Positions 25,691-34,648 of a DNA stretch of 64,000 bases are shown piece after piece. Position 1 is the stretch's first letter, and each line of letters begins with the position of its first letter. Origin of the DNA: Bradyrhizobium ottawaense (GTDB lineage Bacteria; Pseudomonadota; Alphaproteobacteria; Rhizobiales; Xanthobacteraceae); assembly GCF_002278135.3 (NCBI RefSeq), contig NZ_CP029425.2, positions 5,742,001-5,806,000 of the forward strand, given 5' to 3'. Below the pieces are notes generated by a model. The model saw only the letters and a program-made list of their open reading frames with translations. It was not told where the DNA came from and searched no databases. A program made the translations under genes and the position numbers.

Positions 25691-26599
25691 TCAGGCAGCC
25701 GACGTCACGTCCGCCTCTTTCGCCTTCGACCGGGCGGCTTCCATTCGGGCCGCGCCCAACGTGTTGGCGAGCAGACACGCGATGGTCATCGGCCCGACGC
25801 CGCCCGGGACAGGCGTGATCGCGCCGGCGACCTCAATCGCCTCGTCGAAAGCGACATCGCCGACAAGCCTCTGGGTTCCTGAACCGGACTTGATGCGAGT
25901 GATGCCGACGTCGATGACCGTTGCGCCTGGCTTGATGAAATGACCGCGGATCAGGCCTGGAACGCCGGTTGCGACAACGAGGATGTCGGCTTGCCTGCAG
26001 CGCCGTTCCAGATCGGTGGTCCGAACGTGCGCGATGGAGACCGTGCACATCTCTTGCAACAGCAGCCGCGCCATCGGCCGGCCCACGACGTTCGATGCTC
26101 CCACAACCAGTGCTCCGAGGCCGGCGATGTTGTCGTGCACCGATTTGATCAAACGCAGGATGCCTAGAGGCGTGCACGGAACCAAGGCGCCTTCCATTCC
26201 GGCGGCCGTCCGCCCCACGTTCAACGGATTGAATCCATCGACATCCTTGTCGGGCCGGATAGCCGTCACGACGCGCGCGGCATCGATCTGAGGGGGCAAC
26301 GGAAACTGAACCAATATCCCGCTCACCGCGGGATCGCGGTTCAACTGCTCGATCAAGTCGAGCAACAACCGCTCCGGCGTGTCCGCAGCGAGCACGAACC
26401 GGCGTGATCGCATGCCAACAGCTTCGGTCTGCCGCACCTTGTTCGAGACATAGACGTGGCTGGCGGGGTCGCCGCCGATCAGCACGACGGCCAACTCCGG
26501 GACCGCCGCGCCGCCGGCAACCAGGGCGGCGACGCCTTTGGCCACTTCATTCCGAACCTCGGCAGCGAGCGCCCTTCCATCGATGATGCGCGCGGACAT
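25691..26599 (-). CDS. folD: FolD: methylene-THF dehydrogenase / methenyl-THF cyclohydrolase
   Basis: Interconverts 5,10-methylene-, 5,10-methenyl- and 10-formyl-tetrahydrofolate with NADP. The 302-residue protein shows the substrate-binding and catalytic region [17 protein letters not shown] (Lys near 55), [13 protein letters not shown] (near 100), the NADP loop [13 protein letters not shown] (near 170) and the C-terminal [18 protein letters not shown] (near 265). The ATG complement at 26597-26599 gives the family length. It lies 7 bp after the methyltransferase gene, so it serves one-carbon oxidation in this operon and is probably a second folD copy beside a housekeeping gene. Confidence 0.95.
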   Translation of the reverse strand: MSARIIDGRALAAEVRNEVAKGVAALVAGGAAVPELAVVLIGGDPASHVYVSNKVRQTEAVGMRSRRFVLAADTPERLLLDLIEQLNRDPAVSGILVQFPLPPQIDAARVVTAIRPDKDVDGFNPLNVGRTAAGMEGALVPCTPLGILRLIKSVHDNIAGLGALVVGASNVVGRPMARLLLQEMCTVSIAHVRTTDLERRCRQADILVVATGVPGLIRGHFIKPGATVIDVGITRIKSGSGTQRLVGDVAFDEAIEVAGAITPVPGGVGPMTIACLLANTLGAARMEAARSKAKEADVTSAA

Positions 26600-26606
26600 G
26601 GGCAGG

Positions 26607-27887
26607 TCAGACCTTGGAGAGATCAGCGCGACGGTTGTCCTTCTTGTAGGGCGCCGGCGCCACCTTCGCGCGGATCTGCTTTTGCCGACGTCCGGGCTCG
26701 CCCCAGACCACGACGACCTCATTGCCAATCTCGGAATGATCGACGTCGATGGTGCAGAGCGACAACATTTCGCGGAAGAAGTAGCTATATCCCCGCGACG
26801 TCGTCACGCCGACGTCCTTTCCGCCACTCAGCACGCGGTCGGCGTACATGAAGCCGCGCTGGTCGCGAGGCATCTCCATGTACTGGTACGGGTCATGCTC
26901 CTTCTGAAAGAGGGAGGCGTGAACGTCGGCCACGTCGTCTCCGTTCCAGACGAGCGTGCGGATCACGCGCTTTGGATGGGCAACTTCGTCCTCGAGCGCC
27001 GCGCGTCCGATGAACTCATGATCGAACTTGATGTTCTTGGCCCAGCCCAGCTCGACCGGGCTCCGGTACCAGTCACGGACGTCGTCCGACTGGAAGCTGC
27101 CTGCGATGTTGAAGGTCGACGCGAACCCCGGCATCGCTGCGCGGAACTCATCCTGATACTCCTTCATGTCCTCGTCGAAGATCGCGGGCATGTAGTCGGT
27201 GACGATCGTCGGGAAGCAGGCCTCGAGATGGTTGATGAAGATCGCGCGGCCGCCTATCCGGCGCAGGCCGAACTCCTGGCCGGCAGCGACGATGGCGTCG
27301 TAGACGGCCGCCGCCTGCCCCATAGGCCCCTGAAGCTCGAAGCCGATCTCGCCAGACATGCCCTGTCGCAGCGCGAGCATCTTGCAACCGGCAATCTCGA
27401 TCTCGCCCGAATGCATGAACTTGACGTCTCGCAGCGACTGCTTCGCGACTTTTTCAAGAAGCGCGAGCGACGTCGGCCCCTGGACTTGAAAATTGAACCA
27501 GTCATCGGCCGCGGACGTCACCCTGTAGTCGCCGTGCCGGCGGATGTAGTCGACCCAGAATGTGCCGCGACCGAACAACATGAACTCGTCTTCGGACAAC
27601 CGCGTCAGGATGCCCTCGGCGATGACTTTTCCCTGCTTTGTCGTATGAACGACGTGCTTGGACTGACGGATGTCGAACTTCTGGAAGCTGTTGACGGAAG
27701 TATCCGAGAAAAGCTTCAGGGCGTCGGATCCCTTGAAGCGCCGCTCCCAGAGGAACGACCAGTCGCCGATCGCGCAGGTCTCCTTCCACGACATGCTCTC
27801 GTCGATCCAGTCCGTGTATTCGGGAAGGCCCCAACGCGAGGTGAAATAGCCTTCGGGTGTCTTGCGCATGCCCTTGGGGGTCAACAT
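26607..27887 (-). CDS. THF-dependent aminomethyltransferase-family protein (probable O-demethylase)
   Basis: 426-residue GcvT/YgfZ-fold protein. It carries the folate-binding core of glycine-cleavage T proteins ([13 protein letters not shown], near 195, and [21 protein letters not shown], near 285). It lacks the rest of a glycine-cleavage system nearby. The N-terminus ([24 protein letters not shown], read in two parts) resembles LigM/DesA and dicamba methyltransferase-type proteins, which move a methyl group from an aromatic methoxyl to THF. Neighbours support this: purU upstream by 16 bp, folD downstream by 7 bp, and an aromatic-acid-type importer. The ATG at 27885-27887 follows GGAG. DMSP or dimethylglycine demethylation are alternative roles. 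Confidence 0.75.
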   Translation of the reverse strand: MLTPKGMRKTPEGYFTSRWGLPEYTDWIDESMSWKETCAIGDWSFLWERRFKGSDALKLFSDTSVNSFQKFDIRQSKHVVHTTKQGKVIAEGILTRLSEDEFMLFGRGTFWVDYIRRHGDYRVTSAADDWFNFQVQGPTSLALLEKVAKQSLRDVKFMHSGEIEIAGCKMLALRQGMSGEIGFELQGPMGQAAAVYDAIVAAGQEFGLRRIGGRAIFINHLEACFPTIVTDYMPAIFDEDMKEYQDEFRAAMPGFASTFNIAGSFQSDDVRDWYRSPVELGWAKNIKFDHEFIGRAALEDEVAHPKRVIRTLVWNGDDVADVHASLFQKEHDPYQYMEMPRDQRGFMYADRVLSGGKDVGVTTSRGYSYFFREMLSLCTIDVDHSEIGNEVVVVWGEPGRRQKQIRAKVAPAPYKKDNRRADLSKV

Positions 27888-27903
27888 CGTCGTGCTCCGT
27901 TTC

Positions 27904-28776
27904 TCAATTAGAGAAGACGATCGTTCGATCGCCGTTGATGATGACGCGGTCCTCGAGGAAGAGATGGACCGCGCGCGAAAGGACACGCCGTTCGATGTCG
28001 CGCCCCTTCCGGACCAGATCGTCCGGCGTATCGCGGTGGCTGACCCGTTCGACGTCCTGTTCGATGATCGGCCCCTCGTCCAGATCGCTCGTCGCGAAAT
28101 GCGCGGTCGCTCCGATCAGCTTCACGCCGCGCGCGTGCGCCTGGTGATAGGGTTTTGCGCCCTTGAACCCCGGCAGGAAGCTATGGTGGATGTTGATGCA
28201 ACGGCCATGGAGATGGCGCGAGAGATCATCCGAGAGGATCTGCATGTAACGCGCGAGAACGACGAGATCGGCATTCGTCATCGCGACAAGCGCCTTGATC
28301 TGCGCTTCCTGCTCCATCTTGGTTTCCTTCGTAACCGGAAGGTGATGGAAAGGGATGTCGCCGACGAGACTGACGGCAAGGGCCGAACGCGGATGGTTGG
28401 AAACGATTCCGACGACGTCCATCTGAAGTTCGCCGAGCCTGTGGCGATAGAGGAGATCGCCCAGGCAGTGATCGAATTTGGAGACGAACAGGAGCACGCG
28501 CTTGCGTTCGGCCTGGGATCGGAGCTTCCACTCCATGCCGAACCTCCGGGCAATGACCTCAAGGCCTGCTCGCGCCTTCTGCGCGCCCCCTTCCGACAGT
28601 GTGACACCGACCCTCATGAAGAAGCGTTCGCTCATGATCTCGTCGACCTGCGCCGCCTCGATGATGTTGCCGCCGTTCTCGAACAGACAGCGCGAAACGT
28701 CGGCGACAATCCCCGGCACATCGCGGCACGACAGGGTCAGGATGTATTGAGAGCTTCCAGCAAGTTCAGGCTGCAT
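27904..28776 (-). CDS. purU: Formyltetrahydrofolate deformylase PurU
   Basis: Hydrolyses 10-formyl-THF to formate and THF. The 290-residue protein has an N-terminal ACT domain (about 8-85, with [22 protein letters not shown]) and a C-terminal formyltransferase-like hydrolase domain. The catalytic Asn-His motif reads [17 protein letters not shown] (near 198-214) and the catalytic Asp follows in [16 protein letters not shown] (near 230). It is the first gene of the operon, directly facing a LysR gene across 234 bp. With folD it would turn the methyl-derived one-carbon unit into formate and regenerate free THF for the methyltransferase. A MetF-type methyl-THF oxidase, needed between the two, is not in the window. 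Confidence 0.93.
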   Translation of the reverse strand: MQPELAGSSQYILTLSCRDVPGIVADVSRCLFENGGNIIEAAQVDEIMSERFFMRVGVTLSEGGAQKARAGLEVIARRFGMEWKLRSQAERKRVLLFVSKFDHCLGDLLYRHRLGELQMDVVGIVSNHPRSALAVSLVGDIPFHHLPVTKETKMEQEAQIKALVAMTNADLVVLARYMQILSDDLSRHLHGRCINIHHSFLPGFKGAKPYHQAHARGVKLIGATAHFATSDLDEGPIIEQDVERVSHRDTPDDLVRKGRDIERRVLSRAVHLFLEDRVIINGDRTIVFSN

Positions 28777-28970
28777 CTACGGACGATTCCTCGCGCCACG
28801 CGCGGTCGTGGTCCGACGCACCGACGTGGTGAGCGGATGTGGGAAAGGTGAGAGTCTGACTGAGGCAGGGGACCGGACCAGCCTGTACGGCCGGCGACCT
28901 ACGGCTTTGATTTCACTCCCAAAGTCGCCCCTGCGGGGGCGTTGCGGAGACCATCGCGCATAAAGCCGTC

Positions 28971-28994
28971 ATTGAAAATCCGGCATTATTCAAT
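28971..28994. promoter_or_regulatory. Inverted repeat upstream of lysR, candidate operator
   Basis: ATTGAA (28971-28976) and TTCAAT (28989-28994) are perfect inverted arms 12 bases apart. The site lies 16 bp before the LysR start and 194 bp before purU. Size and position fit a LysR autoregulatory/recall site for the divergent promoters. The role is inferred. Confidence 0.4.
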
Positions 28995-29010
28995 ACAAGC
29001 TATCAATGTG

Positions 29011-30018
29011 ATGGATATCAGACGGCTCGACCTGAACCTTCTTCTGCTGCTCGACGGGCTCTTCCGCACCCAGAACCTGTCGGCGCTCTCCCGTGAGCTC
29101 GGAATGAGCCAGCCGATGGCCAGCACCGGTCTGCGAAAGCTGCGGGATTTCTTTGGCGATCCCCTGTTTCTCTCGACCGGGCGCGGCATGCGGCCAACGC
29201 CCTTCGCGGAATCAATCGCGGAGGCCGTGCGGACAGTGCTCTCCACCGTCGATCAGCAGATACTCCGCAAGCCGCGTTTCGTGCCGGAAGAGAGCGACCG
29301 CGTGTTCACGGTCACAACCTCGGATATTGGCGTCCTGATTTTCATCCCGCCGATCCTCCAACGCATTCGCAGCATGGCTCCCGGAGCGAGCTTGCGGTGC
29401 CTGCCGACGTCGCACGAGGATCTGGAAGACGCGCTCGAAAGCGGCGAGATCGATCTGGCGATAGGCTATTTTCCGGACCTCGTCGGTCCGAACATCGTGA
29501 CAGAGGATCTGTTCGATCATCCCTTCACCAGCATCGTCCGAAAGGATCATCCAACGATCGGCGACACCCTCTCGCTCGAACAGTTTCTCGCCGCGGACCA
29601 TATCGTCGTAAACCAGCAGGGGCGCAGTCAGGAGATCTTCGAAAGGCGCGTTCGCGAGCTCAAGCTGCAACGCCGCGTCGTGCTGCACCTGCCGCATTTC
29701 ATGAGCGTGCCGCAATTGATTGCGACGAGCGACATGATCTCCACCGTGCCGTTCTCGCTCGGGGCCTGGTACGCGAACGCCGGGCTGAAGCTGCTGCCCC
29801 CGCCGGTCTCGATACCTCTCATCGAGCTGAAGCAGCACTGGCACCGGCGGATGGACAACGAACCCGCCGTGCGATGGCTTCAAACAATCGTGGCCGAGGA
29901 GCTCCGGGACCGCGACCCCGCGCTGGCGATGTCGGCCGATTATGCCAAGTCGCGCGCCAAAGCCGCGGCACCCGTCGCCGGGCGGTCTGCGACAACGATC
30001 GCCTCACGGCGGCGGTAA
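29011..30018 (+). CDS. LysR-family transcriptional regulator (NodD-like group)
   Basis: 335 residues. The winged HTH (1-60) reads MDIRRLDLNLLLLLDGLF, then SRELGMSQPMASTGLRKLRD and DPLFLSTGRGMRPT, in the style of the NodD/PNR-like branch that senses aromatic compounds. The effector domain (about 95-305) contains TTSDIGVLIFIPPIL and GEIDLAIGYFPD. The start ATG at 29011 is preceded by an in-frame GTG at 29008; the extension to 28942 is unlikely. It is divergent from purU, so it most likely controls the O-demethylation operon in response to its substrate. The C-terminal 25 residues are Ala/Arg-rich and beyond the normal fold. Confidence 0.88.
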   Translation: MDIRRLDLNLLLLLDGLFRTQNLSALSRELGMSQPMASTGLRKLRDFFGDPLFLSTGRGMRPTPFAESIAEAVRTVLSTVDQQILRKPRFVPEESDRVFTVTTSDIGVLIFIPPILQRIRSMAPGASLRCLPTSHEDLEDALESGEIDLAIGYFPDLVGPNIVTEDLFDHPFTSIVRKDHPTIGDTLSLEQFLAADHIVVNQQGRSQEIFERRVRELKLQRRVVLHLPHFMSVPQLIATSDMISTVPFSLGAWYANAGLKLLPPPVSIPLIELKQHWHRRMDNEPAVRWLQTIVAEELRDRDPALAMSADYAKSRAKAAAPVAGRSATTIASRRR

Positions 30019-30213
30019 CACCCCGCTGCCGAGCTGGACGATCTTCAACCCTCGCACGGTGGGACAGTGATCTCGTGCATCAGCGGGGAAAATGCAGTGA
30101 ACGCGGTCTTGGCATTTAACGCTGCTGGAAAGATCAAGACCCTGAGCTGTGGTCCGCCAGCACCAACTCATGCGTCATGTCGTCTTTGACGCGGTGCGGC
30201 GCCGGCGACCATT

Positions 30214-30429
30214 TCATCCATATTCCGGTGCCAGACGCCAGTTCGCGGTGCGGGTGGCCGGTTCGTCGACCCAGGCTTCCCGCGCGAACCACGCGTGATC
30301 GGTGCGGCAGATCGGACACCGGGTGCGGGAGAAAAACACCGCGCGGCGTCCAAAGCTCTCGCGATCAGTCTTGATGCCGGTGGGAATCGCGTGTCCGGTT
30401 TGTGGACATTTGACCATGACCATTCCCAT
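30214..30429 (-). CDS. Small zinc-ribbon-like hypothetical protein (71 aa)
   Basis: 71 residues from the ATG at 30427-30429, which follows a strong GGGAGG. Two paired-cysteine elements are spaced like a rudimentary zinc ribbon: a single Cys in MVKCPQTGHAIPTG (near 8) and CPICRTDHAWF (near 42-45). The rest is polar, ending RLAPEYG. Similar short proteins with MxxKCPxTGxxIPTGI are frequent in rhizobia and have no assigned role. Longer frames here (from 30531 and 30608) lack a plausible start. Flanking gaps of about 200 bp on each side show no gene. Confidence 0.7.
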   Translation of the reverse strand: MGMVMVKCPQTGHAIPTGIKTDRESFGRRAVFFSRTRCPICRTDHAWFAREAWVDEPATRTANWRLAPEYG

Positions 30430-30638
30430 GTTGCCCTCCCTTGCGATTTGTCTTTGTTGTGGTTTGCAGAAAAGCACCGACCGGTTGGAATGCGCCTCTC
30501 GTCGGTGCGAGGCCTGATAGGCATCGCGCACCTTGTTGGTCGAGCATGGGGCAGTGGGGCGTGCTCGCTCAGTTGGGCGTGATCCAACCAGCCGGATCTC
30601 CTCTTCAAACGAATCCGAATGTGAAATTGAACGCGCTT

Positions 30639-31106
30639 TTAGCCGCCTGGGTGGAGGACCCTGGTGAAGTGCTTCCTGATCGGCTCACCCGTTTCCGTCG
30701 CGAGCTTCTGGGCAAGCCCCCACAACTCCCTGTTCTGGTCAGAGGCGGTGTCGAAAGCCTTGCGCGCGTGCGCCGCCGACAATGTATAGGCATCGGTCGC
30801 GGACTTGCTGCCGAACAGATGGACGAAGAAATCGAGCGCAGAAGCGGCATTGGCGTTTGAGATTTCGAACACCTTGAGCCCGTAGTCGGTCGTGCATCTC
30901 GCATTGCTCGAATAGGTCTCACGCAGCGTCTGCGTCATCTCTTCCGATGCGGCCTTGATCTTCTCGCAGCCTTCCCGTGCGCGGGCGAGGCCCTGCTCGG
31001 CAAGCTCGCGCCCCACGCCAGGCAACATGACCTTCGAGAAATCCAACCATGGCATCGCGAAAACGTTCGTTCCGTTCGGCGGCAGTTTCGTTTGGCTTTC
31101 AGTCAC
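30639..31106 (-). CDS. Phasin family protein
   Basis: Polyhydroxyalkanoate-granule surface protein, 155 residues, largely helical. It shows the Phasin_2-type pattern: MPWLDFSKVMLPGVG at the N-terminus, long heptad-like stretches (ARAREGCEKIKAASEEMTQT) and the conserved VFEISNANAASALDFFVHL with AKSATDAYTLSAAHARKAF-like sequence after it (here GSKSATDAYTLSAAHARK). It starts at GTG (31104-31106) after AAGGAA. No PHA synthase or depolymerase is adjacent. Phasin genes are often scattered in Bradyrhizobium, so this is probably one of several. Confidence 0.88.
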   Translation of the reverse strand: MTESQTKLPPNGTNVFAMPWLDFSKVMLPGVGRELAEQGLARAREGCEKIKAASEEMTQTLRETYSSNARCTTDYGLKVFEISNANAASALDFFVHLFGSKSATDAYTLSAAHARKAFDTASDQNRELWGLAQKLATETGEPIRKHFTRVLHPGG

Positions 31107-31912
31107 GCAACATTTCCTTTCTCAAGCGAAAGCATTCCTCGCAACGCTCGCTTGCGTCACGAGAGCTCACGCTCCGTGTTCGATCAGATTTTGGATGAGC
31201 CTTGATCCAGCCCCGACCCGGCACGACTTTGTGCTGCGAGAAGCGGGAAGTCGGTTCGGTTTGTGACTCTCGCTCAAACTTTTTTTGGGATTGTCAACAC
31301 AGACGAAGGTATGTCGCGGAGTGACTGTGCATAACAGGGAAATCGCAAGGGGCAGGAAGTTCCTTCCTTAGCGAAGCCTTGCAAAGGAGCTTCGCGCTAG
31401 CTGCGTTGGGATGCGCTACGTTTGCGCAAGAACGGACATCACGCGACGTGCCGGCGACGGTAGCTTGCAAGCCTCGAGCCGCTACCCTTCTGCTTCACCC
31501 TGCCTATCGCTCACGGGCTACTTTCGGACCAAACGAAACCGGCGGAGTGTGCTGGCGGAGTTCCTGAACGGCCCCTTCAGTAGCTTGTGCTCATCATCGC
31601 GCCGATCGCGGTGAAGGGCATGGTTCGCGCAACTCTCTCACCGCAGCGTTTGCCGCGCCCCGGAAATTGGAACCCCTATGGTGTTACCCATACGCATTTT
31701 GCAATTGTGCCACACAGCGCTTGAATCTAAGTCCTGAATGATGGCGTAAGACAAAACGTCGCCTCGCGGCCGCGTGTGTTCGGAGTTTTATTTTTGAAAC
31801 TGAGAGCTTACGCGGCTGGATTCGATTTCGGAGCGCGAGGCGTACGCGGTTTCAAACAAAGTTCGAGTTTGCCGTCCTGTGCCGCTCGAAATGCGGTTCG
31901 CGGTGGACTACG
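31107..31912. other. 806-bp intergenic stretch without a convincing gene
   Basis: Only short frames with poor codon bias are open here (for example 31379-31567, whose start MQRSFALAALGC looks signal-like by chance). Base composition is lower in GC than the flanks, most clearly at 31265-31290 and 31735-31860. A CTTTTTTTGGG run at 31277-31287 and a GGAAG-TTC-CTTCC palindrome near 31357-31369 stand out. It must hold the promoters of the phasin gene (minus strand) and the Crp/Fnr gene (plus strand). I recognise no RNA gene. Confidence 0.5.
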
Positions 31913-32626
31913 GTGACGCATCCCAGCGGAATTGGTAACCGACTTCTCGCAGCCCTACCGGTGGCAGATTTCGGTCTGCTTGCATCCGAGCTGGAGATGG
32001 TCGCGCTCGATCGGGACGCGGTCATCTCGCGGGCGGGTGACCAGACCGAGCACGTCCTCTTCCCTCATAGTGGGGCCATTTCGGTGATGATCGACATGGC
32101 GAACGGGCAGACGGTCGCCAGCGTTGCGATAGGGCGCGAGGGAGCAGTAGGCACCCTTTCCGTTCTGGGGCCGTCCCCTGCGGCCGTTACCGCCGTCGTT
32201 CGTGCAGCCGGCACCGCCTCGCGGATCCCCGTATCGCGATTCCACGCGGCTTTTAGCCGTAGCCCCGCGATCCGCCACGCTGTCCAGCTTCACTTCAAGG
32301 CGATGCTGATACAGCTACAAATCGGCGGAGCCTGCAATGCGCTGCATCCGGTCCAAGCCCGCATGGCACGCTGGCTGCTCCATCTTCACGACCGCGTCGA
32401 CCACGACGTCCTCCCGCTCACGCAGGAGACGCTTTCGCAAATACTGGGTGTGCGACGGACGACGGTGACGCTCCTGATGCGCAATCTGCGTGCTTCCGGA
32501 GCGATCAGATCTGAACGGCGAGGCGAAATCGAGATCGACCCATCGCGGCTCGCAGCGGCGGCGTGCGAATGCCGCGACACCATGCGTCTCGAAGTCGACG
32601 ATATCTTTTCTATCGATCCAGCCTGA
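31913..32626 (+). CDS. Crp/Fnr-family transcriptional regulator
   Basis: 237 residues. The cyclic-nucleotide-binding-like fold (about 15-130) contains LFPHSGAISVMIDMANGQTVA and IGREGAVGTLSVLG. The long dimer helix follows, and then the Crp-type HTH (160-225) with LPLTQETLSQILGVRRTTVTLLM-type recognition sequence. Fnr N-terminal cysteines are absent, so it is not an oxygen-sensing Fnr. The cAMP-contact RS/T pair of Crp is not conserved either. It starts at a GTG at 31913 with a weak ribosome binding site. This branch (with the VRRTTVT helix) is common in multiple copies in Bradyrhizobium. The effector is unknown. Confidence 0.88.
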   Translation: MTHPSGIGNRLLAALPVADFGLLASELEMVALDRDAVISRAGDQTEHVLFPHSGAISVMIDMANGQTVASVAIGREGAVGTLSVLGPSPAAVTAVVRAAGTASRIPVSRFHAAFSRSPAIRHAVQLHFKAMLIQLQIGGACNALHPVQARMARWLLHLHDRVDHDVLPLTQETLSQILGVRRTTVTLLMRNLRASGAIRSERRGEIEIDPSRLAAAACECRDTMRLEVDDIFSIDPA

Positions 32627-32771
32627 ACTCGCGTTTGGTTCTGCCGAGGCACATTTGAGCGTGACGATGACCGGTTTAGCCCGAAGTGCCGACGCCAAAG
32701 CGAGGATAGACATCCGGCGCCAGGGGCAGAGGTCGACAAGGCGCGCGGGCTGTTGCCGTCGCAGCGTCTGA

Positions 32772-33197
32772 CTATCTCTCCTCGGTCGGATGCACCCATT
32801 TGTACGGCGTGATGCTTCGCGTGGCCGTCAGCTTGATCATGTGGACGGGCGGCGCGGAACGTCCCTTTCGGCATGACCGGCACTTGAGCGAGGCTTCCAG
32901 CTTCCAGATCGGCGTATCGCGGGGACGGCGGATTGCGTCGAGCGGCAGGCTCGCACGCGCCTTGCACCTGTTGCACTCGACCTCGAGCCAGCCCATGCCG
33001 CCGTTCAGGCATTGGCCGATCGTCGGCGAGGGCTGTGAGGGACCACCATAACCTTCCATGCGGACCGACCAGGCTTCGGCTTCGGCGCGGTCGGCCTCGC
33101 GAACGGCCTTTTTGGCCTCCTCGCGCGCGTGCTTGGCCGAAATTTCCGCACCCAGAATTCGGCCGCTCCAGATGACCTCGCGTGATTTGGTGCTCAT
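32772..33197 (-). CDS. Hypothetical protein with C-terminal CxxC pairs
   Basis: 141 residues. The N-terminal half is a charged helix (SAKHAREEAKKAVREADRAE, about 20-40). The C-terminal half carries VECNRCKARASLPL and LKCRSCRKGR, two CxxC pairs about 30 residues apart that look like a zinc ribbon. It ends with MIKLTATRSITPYKWVHP. I recall close relatives in many Bradyrhizobium genomes, often as several copies, always without function. The ATG complement is at 33195-33197. It is isolated between the Crp/Fnr gene and the ars-linked transporters. Confidence 0.75.
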   Translation of the reverse strand: MSTKSREVIWSGRILGAEISAKHAREEAKKAVREADRAEAEAWSVRMEGYGGPSQPSPTIGQCLNGGMGWLEVECNRCKARASLPLDAIRRPRDTPIWKLEASLKCRSCRKGRSAPPVHMIKLTATRSITPYKWVHPTEER

Positions 33198-33414
33198 GCC
33201 GTCATCAAAGCTGCGCCCGATGGCGCTGGCAAATTATCGATCGCTAGTAGGTTGAGCGCGCAATTCGATACTGCGGGTCGTGGGTGTGGAAAACTGAGGC
33301 TGAAGATCCCGTGGCGAAGCCGCGGCACCGGCGATGGCGGAGCGCCACCATCGAAAGTCGTCACGCCCGCGGGGGACAATCCGGCGTAGGGCTTCTATGC
33401 CGAAGCAAGTGGGC

Positions 33415-34620
33415 TCACGATGGCTGCTTGCCGGCATGGTCCCGCCGCGACCACAGCAGCGCCAGCGGCCCCAGCGCAATTCCGGCTGCCAGAACGATAA
33501 ACACCAGCAGCCAGCCGTTCGCGCTCTGCGGACCGCCGGCCATGTCGAGTGCGACGCCGGTTCCCCATGCGCCGGCGGCTGACAAGCCGAAGCCGACCGT
33601 GGAATGCAGGGCCAGCGTTGCACCGCGATGCTCGGCGATTGCCGCGGCCGACATCCCTGCGGTCAACGCACCCGAATCTGCCGGCACCGTCAGGCCGTAG
33701 AGCATCAGCAGCAGCGCGAGCACCCATGCCGGCGCCGTTGCGTTGAGGCCGATCACGAGCGCGACGCTGGCTGACGCGATCATCACCACCGTGATGGCGC
33801 GATGCCGTCCGAACTTCAGGGCTGCCTCGTTGCCGAGGATGCTTGCGGGCATCGAGATCACCGCGAAGCAGAAGCTCATCAGCACGGGCGTCATCCAGGA
33901 CGGCCCGCCCTGATGCGCAACGACGAAGGTCCAGAACCCGACCAGCCAGGTGCGAATGCCATAGAGCTCGAAGCAGTGCGCGCCGTAACCGAGGATGTAG
34001 CCGAGCGCCTCGCGATTGGCGAAGACAGGCGCGAAATTCAGCAGCCGCCCCGTCTTCGGGACAGGCCGGCGGCCCTCGATCAGGAGGCACGCAACCACCA
34101 TCGCGATGGGGCCGACGCCGGTGACGTAGAACGCGGTCCGCCATCCCCAGCGATCGGCGAGGACTTGCGCAACCAGGAACGACAGGCCGACGCCGACCGA
34201 GAAGCTCGAGGTGTACAGCGTCACCGCCCGCGAGGTGTCGCCGGCAGGCAACCGGTCCGTCAGCGCCTTCAGCCCCGGCATGTAGGCGCCGGCGAAGCCC
34301 AATCCTGCGAGCGACCAGATCAGTGTGCCCGACCAGAACCCCTGGGCAAAAATGCCGAAGGCCATGGTCGCAAGTCCGCTAACGATGGAGCCCCACAGCA
34401 GCACGATCCGCGCGTCGATGCGATCGGTCAGCGTCGTCAGCACCGGCACCGCCAGCATGTAGCCGAACGCATAGCCGCTCGCCATCAGCCCGCCTTCGGC
34501 GGCAGACAGCCCCCACGCCGGCATCAGATGCTGCGCCAAATTCGCCGACAGCGTGACGTGCGGCAGCAGATTGCCGAGCTGGCCGATACACATCACCGCA
34601 ATCAGCGCCCCCCCGCTCAA
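33415..34620 (-). CDS. MFS transporter at the end of the ars operon
   Basis: About 401 residues with 12 predicted helices, such as LAVPVLTTLTDRIDARIVLLWG with the 2-3 loop motif and AGLGFAGAYMPGLKALTDRL after helix 4. The pattern is CynX/NimT-like. The frame opens at TTG (34618-34620), eight codons after an in-frame stop. A downstream ATG at codon 9 would remove part of helix 1, so TTG is the better choice, with GGAGG about 16 bases upstream. It lies 28 bp after a second MFS gene and the flavoprotein gene on the same strand. The substrate is unknown; the context suggests export of an arsenic species or its product. Confidence 0.78.
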   Translation of the reverse strand: MSGGALIAVMCIGQLGNLLPHVTLSANLAQHLMPAWGLSAAEGGLMASGYAFGYMLAVPVLTTLTDRIDARIVLLWGSIVSGLATMAFGIFAQGFWSGTLIWSLAGLGFAGAYMPGLKALTDRLPAGDTSRAVTLYTSSFSVGVGLSFLVAQVLADRWGWRTAFYVTGVGPIAMVVACLLIEGRRPVPKTGRLLNFAPVFANREALGYILGYGAHCFELYGIRTWLVGFWTFVVAHQGGPSWMTPVLMSFCFAVISMPASILGNEAALKFGRHRAITVVMIASASVALVIGLNATAPAWVLALLLMLYGLTVPADSGALTAGMSAAAIAEHRGATLALHSTVGFGLSAAGAWGTGVALDMAGGPQSANGWLLVFIVLAAGIALGPLALLWSRRDHAGKQPS

Positions 34621-34648
34621 GCTCCGAATGCTCGCCTCCCCTCAGTCC

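Noticed and set aside
31379..31567. Small ORF with a signal-like start
   Set aside because: Rest of the frame has no coding bias and no ribosome binding site, and it lies in an otherwise empty gap.
31694..31715. Possible sigma-54 promoter (TGGCAC...TTGC on the minus strand)
   Set aside because: The GG and GC doublets are 7 or 14 bases apart instead of the required 10.
32386..33012. Minus-strand ORF of 208 codons
   Set aside because: It overlaps the Crp/Fnr gene antisense and the CxxC protein gene in another frame, and has Ser/Arg-rich noise composition.
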